From CAZJZH01 sp964550465 (GTDB lineage: Bacteria; Patescibacteriota; Patescibacteriia; JACRDY01), in NCBI GenBank assembly GCA_964550465.1, contig CAZJZH010000002.1, positions 1 through 52,466 of the forward strand: a DNA stretch of 52,466 nucleotides, given 5' to 3'. Of the stretch, positions 7,856-16,451 are shown one piece after another. The notes below the pieces were generated by a model, which saw nothing but the letters and a program-made list of their open reading frames with translations, searched no databases and was not told where the DNA came from. The position numbers and the translations under genes were made by a program. Position 1 is the stretch's first letter; each line of letters opens with the position of its first letter.

Positions 7856-10297
7856 ATGGAAATAGAACCATATTCAATTTATATCAACCATCGTCCATTT
7901 CGGGTAGCTTTTTTAGTTAACCCAAAATCAGGCACTGACTGGGTTGATAGAATTATTGATTACAATAGAGGTAAATGGGGAGGGAAATTTAATCCAATTA
8001 TTTTTACTGATGGCGAAAATATTACTGAAAGTTGGTGGAAATTTTTAAGAGAATATGACCCGGATATCGTATATTCAACGGTTGTATTGTCAGAAAATTT
8101 AAGAAAAAATATTCACATATTCCTTTCACCGCTTCGAGTTGATGAAATACGTTCAGAACAAACATATATAAGAATCTATGATGATCCAATATCTATATTG
8201 CCAACTGGAAAAAACGTGTCTCAGATAGAATCTCCACATTTTGATGAAAAAAATAATTTAATATTGTTTGAAGTTGACGAAACTACTCCAGAAATTATTA
8301 AAGTTTTTTTAGAGAGAAACTTTGGACTTTTAGAACAAGATCAAATGATGACGATTCAGCTAAAAAAAGCATTAGAAACCTGTCAGGTAAAAAAATATAA
8401 GATTACAGATACCAACTCTTTAAATGCAGCTTTGCTCGATTTAGGAGAGTGGCGTACAAGGGCAGTTTTTCCTGCTCAAATTTGTGCGTTACCAAACTCA
8501 TTTAAAGAGGCGACACGTGCTTATAATAATGAAAAATTTGAAATCATAGTTGGTGACACTATAGATGAGGTAACGCATTTTTGGAATCGTACCCTAGAAA
8601 TAGGTAAATGGCTAAGAACTTGTTTCACACAGTTGTGGGTTCCAAAACAACTCATAAATGACAAAGTCTTGCGACCTGGGCTTGGGAAGTTTATTAACCG
8701 ATATGCTGGAAGTACGGGTAGTAACAATAATCAAGAAGCACACTTTGTTACTTTCTCCCTCAATGAAGATGAAATACAGGCAGTTTCAAATCTTTTTAAT
8801 ACATCAATACATCATCCAAGAAGATTTAGTCTCTTTACTGAGCATCCAATGCCCAATTATGAATCTAGTAATAATCATTTCTTTTTACGACAAGGTTTAG
8901 ATTTTCATAGAGCACATTCTAACGAAGAGCATCTAATTTTAGATGAGCCAGATGTAGAGCAGGGAACAATGGGCGGAGAACATTGGTTTACTGATTTGTA
9001 TATTCAATACCGTCCTGAGCGTTTTAAAAACATCATGGGCGTAACCTATTGGTGGCAACTTCCTAAACGCAACAGTATATTGCGTCATTTACAATTTTTT
9101 AATAAGACAGCTAGAATTAATGAACACGGAATGTTTAGTATTCTAATGAGTCGTCGGACTAATGTTTTCCCTGAAGAAACAACATTGATTATTAAAATTC
9201 CAGATGACAGGTCAATATTTCATGCTTTACTTTGTGGAGAGAGTTTTGACTGTGTAAAAGAGGAAGAGAGAGATCGTTTTCTTTCTAGGCCATTTTATCA
9301 TTTACGACGTTCTGATAAAGGCATGTATCTTTTTGGTGTTTTAGGTCTTTTCCCTGATTTACTTAATGCACATAATCTTTTTGAGGGACGATATTGGAGA
9401 CAAATTTTCGAACGGATGTCTAACCATAATATCCATAAAGATGAAAAGGCTAAACAGGAGATTCTAAACAAACTTACAAGAAAAATAACTTCAGGGATGG
9501 ATTTTCAAAAATCAGTTAAAGCAAGGGAATGGCTTACTTATAATGTAATTAATATTGCAAAAAAATATAGTAAAGAAAAAATCGATTTGAATTACCAAGA
9601 TCTTTATGAATTAGCAAAGGAAGAAACTGATGAATATAATAAGAAGCCATCTGGTCAACCTATAGAATTTGAAGAGAAAAGTTTTAAAGAAAGAATTTCT
9701 GAGCTTGTTGATATGGGAATTTTTTTGTTAGGGATTAAGCCTCGGTGCTATAAATGTGGTTATTCGATTTGGTACAAAGTTGATGATGCTAAACAAGAAA
9801 TTACATGCAGGGGTTGTGGTTATAAATTTTCCCTTCCATCTGAACCAGAATGGTCTTATCGATTAAATAGTTTGATACGTGTTGCCGTTTCTTTGCATGG
9901 TACTGTTCCGCTTCTTCTTTCACTTGGACAGACAATGGGGGATGCGCGATCTTCGGCTATGTTTATGCCAAGTATTGAGCTTGTAAAAAAAGATACCGAG
10001 GACAAAAGAATAATATATGGTGAACTTGATTTGGTATGCATTAAAGATGGAAGATTCGTTATTGGTGAAATTAAGCAATCTAATAAGTTGTTTAGCCCAA
10101 AAGATTTCGAGAAAATTGGTAATATAGCAAAATTGGTACGGCCAGACATGATTATCTTCTCTTCTATGGATATAAAGCCAAATTCTTTTATTCAAAAAAA
10201 TATTGAAAAACTAAAAAGAGAATTAAATTATTTAGAAATTGATGTAGAGTGGCAACCAATTAATCATTGGGTTCTCGATCCACGACCGGTAAGATAG
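7856..10297 (+). CDS. Uncharacterised 813-aa protein, zinc ribbon plus PD-(D/E)XK-like nuclease domain
   Basis: The ATG at 7856 is chosen because it follows a TATACT -10 box (7827-7832); the frame is open 11 codons further but only into the promoter. The N-terminal domain (residues 10-100) contains RVAFLVNPKSGTDWVD, RGKWGGKFNPIIF and EYDPDIVYS and is not a family I can name. Near residues 630-660 a CYKCGY...CRGCGY pair makes a zinc ribbon. The C-terminus (about 710-790) has GELDLVCIKDGRFVIGEIKQ, a D-x(n)-ExK arrangement typical of restriction-like nucleases. Codon use is strikingly AT-rich compared with its neighbours. It stands alone between tRNA-Glu and a convergent recombinase. A defence or element-encoded nuclease is the best guess. 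Confidence 0.7.
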   Translation: MEIEPYSIYINHRPFRVAFLVNPKSGTDWVDRIIDYNRGKWGGKFNPIIFTDGENITESWWKFLREYDPDIVYSTVVLSENLRKNIHIFLSPLRVDEIRSEQTYIRIYDDPISILPTGKNVSQIESPHFDEKNNLILFEVDETTPEIIKVFLERNFGLLEQDQMMTIQLKKALETCQVKKYKITDTNSLNAALLDLGEWRTRAVFPAQICALPNSFKEATRAYNNEKFEIIVGDTIDEVTHFWNRTLEIGKWLRTCFTQLWVPKQLINDKVLRPGLGKFINRYAGSTGSNNNQEAHFVTFSLNEDEIQAVSNLFNTSIHHPRRFSLFTEHPMPNYESSNNHFFLRQGLDFHRAHSNEEHLILDEPDVEQGTMGGEHWFTDLYIQYRPERFKNIMGVTYWWQLPKRNSILRHLQFFNKTARINEHGMFSILMSRRTNVFPEETTLIIKIPDDRSIFHALLCGESFDCVKEEERDRFLSRPFYHLRRSDKGMYLFGVLGLFPDLLNAHNLFEGRYWRQIFERMSNHNIHKDEKAKQEILNKLTRKITSGMDFQKSVKAREWLTYNVINIAKKYSKEKIDLNYQDLYELAKEETDEYNKKPSGQPIEFEEKSFKERISELVDMGIFLLGIKPRCYKCGYSIWYKVDDAKQEITCRGCGYKFSLPSEPEWSYRLNSLIRVAVSLHGTVPLLLSLGQTMGDARSSAMFMPSIELVKKDTEDKRIIYGELDLVCIKDGRFVIGEIKQSNKLFSPKDFEKIGNIAKLVRPDMIIFSSMDIKPNSFIQKNIEKLKRELNYLEIDVEWQPINHWVLDPRPVR

Positions 10298-10305
10298 GTT
10301 AAAAT

Positions 10306-11606
10306 TTATAAAGCCAATTCTACCTTCTTTTCCCTCAACACCAGCTTACTCTTAAGATTCACTAGTAAAGCCCTTTTCTCGGATATCTCCCCATACTTTA
10401 AGATATACTGTGCATAGGCCTTCATATCCTTCTCCTTGGCTTTTAGATGCGATTTGCCCTCTTGACCTAGTACTGCCGTCTGGAAGCGCCTGTAGCGGTC
10501 AATTTCATGCTCAAATTGAGCAGTAATACCTAGCTGGTCTAGGTTAGCCTTGTCAATTAGGGTAATGATCTGCTCCATTAATGCTTCTTCCCGGATGTAC
10601 CCACCAGGGCAATTAATATCCCGAGCTCGGGTGCAGCCATAGTAGACGTAACGATTTGTTGTCCCATCGGACAACTTTTTAAATTTCTCGTCAGCAGTGA
10701 TCCCACTCCCACAATGTCCGCAGATTATGAGCTTAGTAAAAGCGAACTCTTTACTGGCATAGTTGATGGCAANNNNNNNNNNTCTTGGACTTTATCAAAT
10801 AAAGTCTTGTCGATGATAGGTTCATGCTTGCCGGTGTAAAACGTACCGCTGCGAGCAGGGTATTCAATCACTCCGTAGTAGAAGTGGCTCTGTAGTATTC
10901 GTTGTACATTTGCCAGAGCCAATGGCTTGCCCCATTTTGTTTTAAACTTCTTTTGGTCCTTAAGCCACGTAAATACTTTACGACCACTCCAGCCATCATA
11001 ACCAACTCGCTGGAAGGCTTCGCGAATGACAGGCGCTCGATCAGGATCAAGAATAACCTGACAGCGTTTTTCTTTCTCTGGTGCTGGGAGGTAACCAGTC
11101 AGTGGTTGCCACGGCCACAATCCCATTTCCACTCGAGCCTTCATGCCTCGTTTTACATTAAGGCTACGATTATCGTTTTCCAACTTGGCTTGAGAGCCAA
11201 GGATCATCAGAAGGAACTTCTGATTTGGATCATTGGTGAAAGTTTGGCTGTATGTTCGTATCTCCCGCAGAATCTTTTGGTCCATCAGGTCGACTAACAC
11301 CCCAAGATCACCAGCGTTGCGACTTAAGCGATCTGGCGCCCAGGTGAGAATGCCATCAAACTTATCTTGCCTCACATCCTCAACCAGCTGATTATAGACT
11401 GCTCGTTGCCCCGATGCTTTAGCTGAGTGACTTTCCCGACGGATGTCGATTACCTTGAGATTATCTCGAATGGCGATCCGAGTCATTTCCTTAATTTGAG
11501 AGTCAATGGACAGTGCCTGTTGTTCGTCTGACTCGGTACTCTTCCGAGCATAGAGACAGTAGCGTACAGGGGCTATTGGTTCCGTAATGGTGGTTGGTTC
11601 GCTCAT
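10306..11606 (-). CDS. Serine recombinase (resolvase/invertase family), interrupted by an assembly gap
   Basis: The minus-strand product begins MSEPTTITEPIAPVRYCLYARKSTESDEQQ, with the catalytic serine in YARKSTE. The resolvase core follows (GILTWAPDRLSRNAGDLGVLVDLMD), then the recombinase DNA-binding domain (GWSGRKVFTWLKD...LQSHFYYGVIEYPARSG). The 10-N run at 10773-10782 shifts the frame. Beyond it the frame resumes as KEFAFTKLIICGHCGSGITADE...YYGCTRARDINCPGG, the zinc beta-ribbon of the same protein, and a C-terminal coiled coil. Length is about 430 residues, so this is one gene and not two. It converges on the nuclease-like gene and probably mobilises this segment. Confidence 0.88.
10773..10782. 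other. Assembly gap (10 N) inside the recombinase gene
   Basis: Ten N between the recombinase domain and its zinc ribbon. The two flanking frames differ, so the true gap length is not 10. Confidence 0.95.
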
Positions 11607-11755
11607 TATAGCTTATCGATTATTAAATCTATCTAAACTATTAATGACGCGACCCCTTGGGGCAGTCCAGGCTCGGAGTAGATAACCTGTAGGTAACTAA
11701 GGTCAAAAACAGCCACAATTAAGAGATTATGCCCACATTAAACATTTTGGTGTTA
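11607..11755. other. Intergenic stretch between recombinase and copper cluster
   Basis: No gene seen. It holds the recombinase 5' flank, a GC-rich patch (GACCCCTTGGGGC) and the left copy of a 21-bp repeat listed separately. AT-rich DNA follows up to the copper promoter. Confidence 0.6.
11676..11696. repeat. Left copy of 21-bp direct repeat flanking the copper cluster
   Basis: Contains GATAACCTGTAGG. The right copy at 16207-16227 differs at one position. A CCAGG lies 4 bp upstream here and 5 bp upstream in the right copy, extending the similarity to about 30 bp. Confidence 0.75.
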
Positions 11756-11784
11756 TTGAAAAATAAGCCTGTTTAGGCTAAAAT
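11756..11784 (+). promoter_or_regulatory. Promoter of the copper cluster with inverted-repeat operator
   Basis: TTGAAA (11756-11761), 17-bp spacer, TAAAAT (11779-11784), then 6 nt to the ATG at 11791, predicting a leaderless mRNA. An inverted repeat AGCCT-GTTT-AGGCT (11766-11779) fills the spacer, the position expected for a repressor that blocks polymerase. No regulator gene is encoded nearby. Confidence 0.6.
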
Positions 11785-11790
11785 AAATTC

Positions 11791-12189
11791 ATGAAACCAT
11801 ATTCATATCCGCAACAGTTCACATTATTTATAGGCGTGATCTTATGCGTTCTTTTTAGCTCTATTCCAACCTCCACCCATGTTACGGCTACAGGAATGGC
11901 GGGGTCACACAAAATGATTATGGCGAATAATCATGGTATGGCTATGAGTGATTGCATTAACAATGTCTGCGTTCAAGGAAAAGCTCTGGATGACTGTTTC
12001 GAGCATTGTCTACAAGCAACTACTTCACAGGCTGCCGACAAATACGCGTCAACCATTACGCTGCTATTTGTAGTTATTGTTGCCGCCATAGCTTGGATTT
12101 TTCCTGTTTTAAAAAACAGTTTTGTTTTTCGACGGCGGTATTGGTTTAGACCATTATATCTATTTAACTCTGTTTACTTAAAAGAATAA
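11791..12189 (+). CDS. Small Met/His/Cys-containing membrane protein, copper cluster
   Basis: 132 residues. An N-terminal hydrophobic segment (about 10-28) may be a signal anchor. An external loop follows, rich in potential metal ligands (MAGSHKMIMANNHGMAMSDCINNVC, read in two parts around residues 37-62, then CFEHC). A transmembrane helix lies at about 88-108 and the tail is basic and aromatic. I do not recognise a named family. Ligand content and position as first gene before the HMA/TauE/CopA genes suggest periplasmic copper sensing or binding. It is expressed from the operator-containing promoter just upstream. Confidence 0.7.
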   Translation: MKPYSYPQQFTLFIGVILCVLFSSIPTSTHVTATGMAGSHKMIMANNHGMAMSDCINNVCVQGKALDDCFEHCLQATTSQAADKYASTITLLFVVIVAAIAWIFPVLKNSFVFRRRYWFRPLYLFNSVYLKE

Positions 12190-12239
12190 GGATTGCTTGT
12201 TTTTGATTGAGTTAATCAGTTAACAAGTAATTCTTTTTT

Positions 12240-13646
12240 ATGGATCAACAGACAGAGATCCTTTATATCAAAGGAATGACCTGCACTAGCTGCGAAGTCA
12301 TCATTGAGCGTAAGCTTAAAAAAATTGATGGAGTAACGGCAGTAGAAGTCGCTCATGCGACGGGCAGATGTACTATCGTAACCGACCCTGGTACACGACT
12401 TGCAAAAGATGTTGTTAAACAAGCAATTGCCGATACAGAATATGAATTGGTTGGTGGTCAGCATGATATTGAACGAAGCTTCAGTTGGAAGCATTTGTTG
12501 CAAATTGGTCTGACGCTTATCGTTGTTTACGTTATTGTTAGTGCGCTTGGGCTTTTTTCTTTTGATGCCACGGTTGACGCTTCACTCAGCTATCCAGCGA
12601 TATTTACCATCGGACTTATTGCTTCCGTGTCTTCTTGTATTGCTGTTGTTGGTGGACTGGTGCTGACCTTTACCGCTACGGTGAAACGAACAAATCCCAA
12701 TACCTCAAAATGGCAGCTACTCCGTGCGCATCTGTTCTTTAATAGTGGTCGTTTACTATCGTACTTCCTGCTTGGTGGACTCGTGGCGGTACTGGGTAGT
12801 GCCTTAGCTCCTTCACCGCGTGTTATGGGATTGATTGCTTTGGTCGCGGCGCTGGTGATGATTGTACTGGCGCTTGATTTGCTGGGTCTGAGCGGTTCAA
12901 AAAAGTGGATTCCCCGAATGCCAAAAGCATGGAGTCATTGGATTCACGATATGGCCGAACGCCAAGAGTGGTGGATTCCATTCTTGCTCGGAGGGTTGAC
13001 GTTTTTTCTGCCGTGTGGCTTCACTCAGTCAATGCAACTGTATGCGCTCACTACGGGAAGCTTCCTACAGGGAGCACTAACATTATTTATTTTTGCGCTC
13101 GGTACTTTACCTGCATTGCTTGGCATTGGCGCTTTAGCTAGCATAGTGTCGTCTCGGAGTAAGGGGTATCGTTGGTTTATGTTGATTGCCGGCTGCCTGG
13201 TGCTTTTGCTTGGCCTCTATAATGTCAAAAACAGTTTGACATTGCTGGGGGTTAATACTGCTGGTTGGTTTACGCAATCAGTAAGTAGCGAGGGTGTAGC
13301 TACAAGGGTTAATGGTCAAGTACAAGAAGTATATATGGCTGTTAATGGCATTGATTATGTGCCTAACAGTATGACCGTTCAAAAAGATGTGTCGGTACGC
13401 TGGATAATCGATGGGAGTAAGGCAACGGGGTGTACCTCGGTTATCGCCATCCCCGCACTGGGAATCAGTCAACCCCTCAGCCGTACTGGTGATACCATTA
13501 TTGAGTTTACACCCACTCAGGCAGGAAGGTTGTCATTCACATGCGGCATGGGCATGGCCTATGGAGAATTTCAGGTGGTTAGTGCATCACCTCTTGCTCC
13601 TGAGGCGTGTGACAGTGCAACTCAAACATGTTCTAATGCATTATAG
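12240..13646 (+). CDS. HMA - TauE/SafE-like membrane - cupredoxin-like fusion protein
   Basis: 468 residues in three parts. Residues 5-70 are a heavy-metal-associated domain (GMTCTSCEVIIERKL, CxxC). Residues about 80-345 are a multi-helix DsbD/UreH/TauE-SafE-type membrane domain (ASVSSCIAVVGGLVLTF, LPCGFTQSMQLYAL). Residues about 360-455 resemble a cupredoxin (NGIDYVPNSMTVQKDVSVRW, TAGRLSFTCGMGMAYGEFQV) with Cys/Met ligands. This architecture belongs to copper-associated 'sulfite exporter TauE/SafE' annotations. A role in moving copper between membrane and cupredoxin domain is inferred. No SD precedes the ATG. Confidence 0.85.
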   Translation: MDQQTEILYIKGMTCTSCEVIIERKLKKIDGVTAVEVAHATGRCTIVTDPGTRLAKDVVKQAIADTEYELVGGQHDIERSFSWKHLLQIGLTLIVVYVIVSALGLFSFDATVDASLSYPAIFTIGLIASVSSCIAVVGGLVLTFTATVKRTNPNTSKWQLLRAHLFFNSGRLLSYFLLGGLVAVLGSALAPSPRVMGLIALVAALVMIVLALDLLGLSGSKKWIPRMPKAWSHWIHDMAERQEWWIPFLLGGLTFFLPCGFTQSMQLYALTTGSFLQGALTLFIFALGTLPALLGIGALASIVSSRSKGYRWFMLIAGCLVLLLGLYNVKNSLTLLGVNTAGWFTQSVSSEGVATRVNGQVQEVYMAVNGIDYVPNSMTVQKDVSVRWIIDGSKATGCTSVIAIPALGISQPLSRTGDTIIEFTPTQAGRLSFTCGMGMAYGEFQVVSASPLAPEACDSATQTCSNAL

Positions 13647-13654
13647 TGCTACCT

Positions 13655-13879
13655 ATGAAAACCTATACGCTTAAAGTTAACGGCATGACCTGTCATGCGT
13701 GTGAAAACTTAATTACCATGGATTTGGAAGATGCCGGCTTGCCGATGCCTAAAGAGATTCATGCCGATTCCGGTACGCTGGTTATTGAGGCTAGAGACGA
13801 TCAGTTTGATCATATCAAGCAAGTTATTGCGGCCAGTAATAAATACACGGTTGAATCAATAACTGAAACTACCATATGA
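13655..13879 (+). CDS. Heavy-metal-associated domain protein (CopZ-like copper chaperone)
   Basis: 74 residues, one HMA domain with NGMTCHACENLI (CxxC near residues 12-15). The ATG at 13655 is preferred to a GTG three codons upstream that overlaps the previous stop. Its stop overlaps the CopA start (ATGA), so the two are translationally coupled. It would deliver Cu(I) to the CopA ATPase. A His lies within the CxxC loop (CHAC). The fold pattern is normal. Confidence 0.9.
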   Translation: MKTYTLKVNGMTCHACENLITMDLEDAGLPMPKEIHADSGTLVIEARDDQFDHIKQVIAASNKYTVESITETTI

Positions 13880-16158
13880 AAAAAGAACAATTCCGCGTTA
13901 CTGGCATCACCTGCGCTTCCTGCGCGGCTATTATTGAGCGGACACTTAATAAAATCACAGAGATTGCCTCTGCACAAGTAAACGTAGCCACCGAAACTGT
14001 TACTCTAGAGTATGATGAATATGCAGTGACTCTTGAACAAATCAATAATGCGTTGGCGGGGCATGGATATCAATTTCATCGCCAAGAAGGCAACCCGGCG
14101 GGCGATAATGCAATAACTGCCAACGCCCAATCGGGCGTTGATCAAGAACGCCAGCAGGAGGTTGTTGCCTTACGCCGGATTGCCCTGCCAACATTTGCCG
14201 CCGCTTTGTTCGTGTTTTTAGGGATGATAGTGGAAATGACCCTGAGCGCCTTCGGTAGAGAATTTATTTTACCAATGCGGCTGTGGCACATTACCCAGTT
14301 TGTCATTGCTACCCCGGTACTGTTTTTTGGGGGGAAGCGGTTCTTTGCTGGCATGTGGCGCTTTATTCGTCATGGTCGGGCTGACATGAATACGTTGGTG
14401 GGGATTGGCACAACCGTTGCCTATGTCTACAGCACAGCGTTATTGCTGATCCCAGAACTACACAGTGTGTATGGTTTGTCAGCAGCTGTCTATTTTGATG
14501 CAACGATAGTAGTGATTGGCTTTGTTTTGTTCGGCAAATATTTAGAAGTGCGTTCAAAATTGAAAACGGGCGAAGCAATAGCGGCATTGGTGCAGTTACA
14601 AGCACGTGTTGCTCATGTTGAACGTGATGGCCAGGTTATTGATTTGCCAATTGGTGAAGTGCAAACAGGAGATATTTGTATCATTAAAGTAGGTGAAAAG
14701 ATACCAGTAGATGGCGAGGTGATTGAAGGTCTATCCCATATCGATGAGTCGATGATTACCGGTGAAAGTATACCGGTCAAACGCGAAGTCGGCGATCCAG
14801 TTATTGGCGCTACGGTCAACACTGAAGCGGTGCTTAAAATTCGCACCACAGCAGTTGGTGGTGATACGGTGTTGTCGCAAATTATTCGTTTGGTGCAGGA
14901 TGCCCAAGGATCCAAGGCACCGATTCAACGTTTCGCCGATACTATTGCTGCCTATTTTGTTCCAGCGGTGTTAGTAATCGCGGTTCTGGCTGTTATTGCT
15001 TGGCTGACTATTGGCGCCAAGAGTATGGGCATTGAAGCGGCTTTACCCTTTGCGTTGTCGGCTCTGGTTGGCGTGTTGGTTATCGCCTGTCCGTGCGCTC
15101 TGGGGCTAGCCACACCAACGGCGATCATTGTCTCTACCGGTACTGCGGCACGGAACGGCATATTGGTAAAAAACGCGGAAAGTCTTGAGCGGGCACACGC
15201 TGTTGACATGATTGTTTTTGATAAAACCGGTACCCTGACAGAGGGTAAGCCCACGGTTACTGACGTCATGCCATCTGATAAAGGTGCGGTTGAGCGACAA
15301 GAAATGTTGCAGCATGTATTTACTCTTGAACAACTGTCATCGCATCCACTAGGCGCTGCAATTGTCCGGTATGCTCAAGCACAAGGTTGCGCGTTGTTAC
15401 AAGCTACAGAGGTACAAGAGGTGGCTGGTGGCGGCATCAGAGGAAAGATTAGCGGTAGCCAATGGATTGTTGGAACTGTTCAGTTTCTTAAAGATAGCAA
15501 TATTGTCATTCCGGATCTAGAAAGGCAGCGCATGACGGAGCTGGAGTTAGCAGGAAAAACGGTGGTATTTGTCGGAAAGAATACTGAATTTGTCGGCGTG
15601 GTGGCGCTGTCTGATGTGGTGAAAGATGTGACCGTTGATGCGTTACAGGCATTGCGGGAGATGGGCATACAGGCAGTGATGATGACGGGAGATAATCAAC
15701 AGACTGCTCAGGCTATTGCCAAACAAACTGGTATCGATGAATTTTACGCAGAGGTGCGTCCGGAGGATAAAGCCACTAAGGTTGTACAGCTCCAAAAAGG
15801 TGGTAGGGTGGTGGCAATGGTTGGTGATGGCATTAATGATGCGCCGGCATTAGCTCAAGCTGATGTTGGGATTGCCATGAGTACCGGTACTGATGTGGCG
15901 ATTGAATCGGCTGATATCACTATTCTCCATGGGGATATTCGTAAGGTCGCGCAGGCCTTGAGAATTTCCAAGCGGACATTGCGAGTTATCAAACAAAATT
16001 TGTTCTGGGCATTCTTCTATAATGTGATTGGTATTCCATTGGCCGCGGGGTTGTTTTACCCATTCTTCGGTTTACTGCTGAGTCCTGTTTTTGCAGGAAT
16101 GGCAATGGCCTTTAGTTCAGTGTCTGTGCTAACTAATTCTTTGCGTTTACGAAAGTAA
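13876..16158 (+). CDS. copA: Copper-translocating P1B-type ATPase
   Basis: 760 residues. One N-terminal HMA domain (GITCASCAAI, residues 10-19), eight predicted membrane helices, the metal-binding CPC motif in ACPCALGLATPT (near residue 403), the phosphorylation site DKTGTLTEGKP (Asp near 449), the HP motif (SSHPLG) and the hinge GDGINDAPALAQADVGIAM (near 649). It exports Cu(I) or Ag(I). It is the last gene of the cluster; a terminator follows at 16220-16255. One HMA domain plus a separate CopZ is a common arrangement. Confidence 0.95.
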   Translation: MKKEQFRVTGITCASCAAIIERTLNKITEIASAQVNVATETVTLEYDEYAVTLEQINNALAGHGYQFHRQEGNPAGDNAITANAQSGVDQERQQEVVALRRIALPTFAAALFVFLGMIVEMTLSAFGREFILPMRLWHITQFVIATPVLFFGGKRFFAGMWRFIRHGRADMNTLVGIGTTVAYVYSTALLLIPELHSVYGLSAAVYFDATIVVIGFVLFGKYLEVRSKLKTGEAIAALVQLQARVAHVERDGQVIDLPIGEVQTGDICIIKVGEKIPVDGEVIEGLSHIDESMITGESIPVKREVGDPVIGATVNTEAVLKIRTTAVGGDTVLSQIIRLVQDAQGSKAPIQRFADTIAAYFVPAVLVIAVLAVIAWLTIGAKSMGIEAALPFALSALVGVLVIACPCALGLATPTAIIVSTGTAARNGILVKNAESLERAHAVDMIVFDKTGTLTEGKPTVTDVMPSDKGAVERQEMLQHVFTLEQLSSHPLGAAIVRYAQAQGCALLQATEVQEVAGGGIRGKISGSQWIVGTVQFLKDSNIVIPDLERQRMTELELAGKTVVFVGKNTEFVGVVALSDVVKDVTVDALQALREMGIQAVMMTGDNQQTAQAIAKQTGIDEFYAEVRPEDKATKVVQLQKGGRVVAMVGDGINDAPALAQADVGIAMSTGTDVAIESADITILHGDIRKVAQALRISKRTLRVIKQNLFWAFFYNVIGIPLAAGLFYPFFGLLLSPVFAGMAMAFSSVSVLTNSLRLRK

Positions 16159-16166
16159 TGTAAGGC

Positions 16167-16224
16167 CCTACAGGTTATCGAAATTGCCAAAGAAGACCAG
16201 GAAGACGAGTAGATAAACTGTAGG
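16167..16224. repeat. Inverted repeat downstream of copA
   Basis: CCTACAGGTTATC (16167-16179) is the exact reverse complement of 11681-11693 in the left repeat copy. It also pairs with GATAAACTGTAGG (16212-16224) with one mismatch, making a 13-bp stem with a 32-nt loop. Confidence 0.7.
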
Positions 16225-16227
16225 TAA
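16207..16227. repeat. Right copy of 21-bp direct repeat flanking the copper cluster
   Basis: Matches 11676-11696 at 20 of 21 positions and lies 48 bp beyond the copA stop. It overlaps the left arm of the copA terminator. Confidence 0.75.
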
Positions 16228-16255
16228 GTTGGACTTCCAATTTACCTACTTTTTG
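16220..16255 (+). terminator. Terminator of the copper cluster
   Basis: GTAGGTAAGTTGGA pairs with TCCAATTTACCTAC (one G.T), a 14-bp stem, followed by TTTTT. Confidence 0.8.
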
Positions 16256-16268
16256 CTATACTCTAAGC

Positions 16269-16432
16269 ACAATTTAACCAATGACCTAACCCCCACTTCG
16301 GTGGGATATGGTCGAAAACCCTACAGAACAAAGACGGTCTCATGATCGGTCCTGTTCTGTAGGTCTACCCTCGAAAGGGGGTGGGGTGCCCGCCAGGGTG
16401 CCGCCGACGTGGGACCCTTTTTGGTTTCGCGA
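16269..16432 (+). ncRNA. Putative structured RNA, family unknown
   Basis: A TATACT box (16257-16262) predicts a start near 16269. Three clear hairpins follow. First, GACC/GGTC around CCCAC-UUCG-GUGGG (16283-16313). Second, an 11-bp stem, 16320-16330 with 16353-16363, with a 22-nt apical part. Third, CCCU-CGAA-AGGG (16368-16379). A GC-rich section then ends in AGGGT...ACCCTTTTT (to about 16424), a possible terminator. No protein frame fits. It does not match tRNA, tmRNA, RNase P or SRP signatures I know. It could be free-standing or a leader of the nuclease gene at 16452. Confidence 0.55.
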
Positions 16433-16451
16433 CGGTTAATCAACAAAACAT

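Noticed and set aside
10306..10674. A separate small gene at the 3' end of the recombinase
   Set aside because: Its sequence is the zinc ribbon and coiled coil of the same recombinase; the split is caused by the 10-N gap.
7649..11700. tRNA-Glu 3' end as an attachment site with a duplicated core
   Set aside because: No second copy of the last 20 bases of the tRNA was found to the right of the recombinase, so integration there is only suggested by position.
16269..16432. tmRNA, RNase P RNA or SRP RNA identity for the structured RNA
   Set aside because: None of the conserved segments (tmRNA tRNA-like ends, RNase P GAGGAAAGTCC, SRP GGAAG-type loop) is present.
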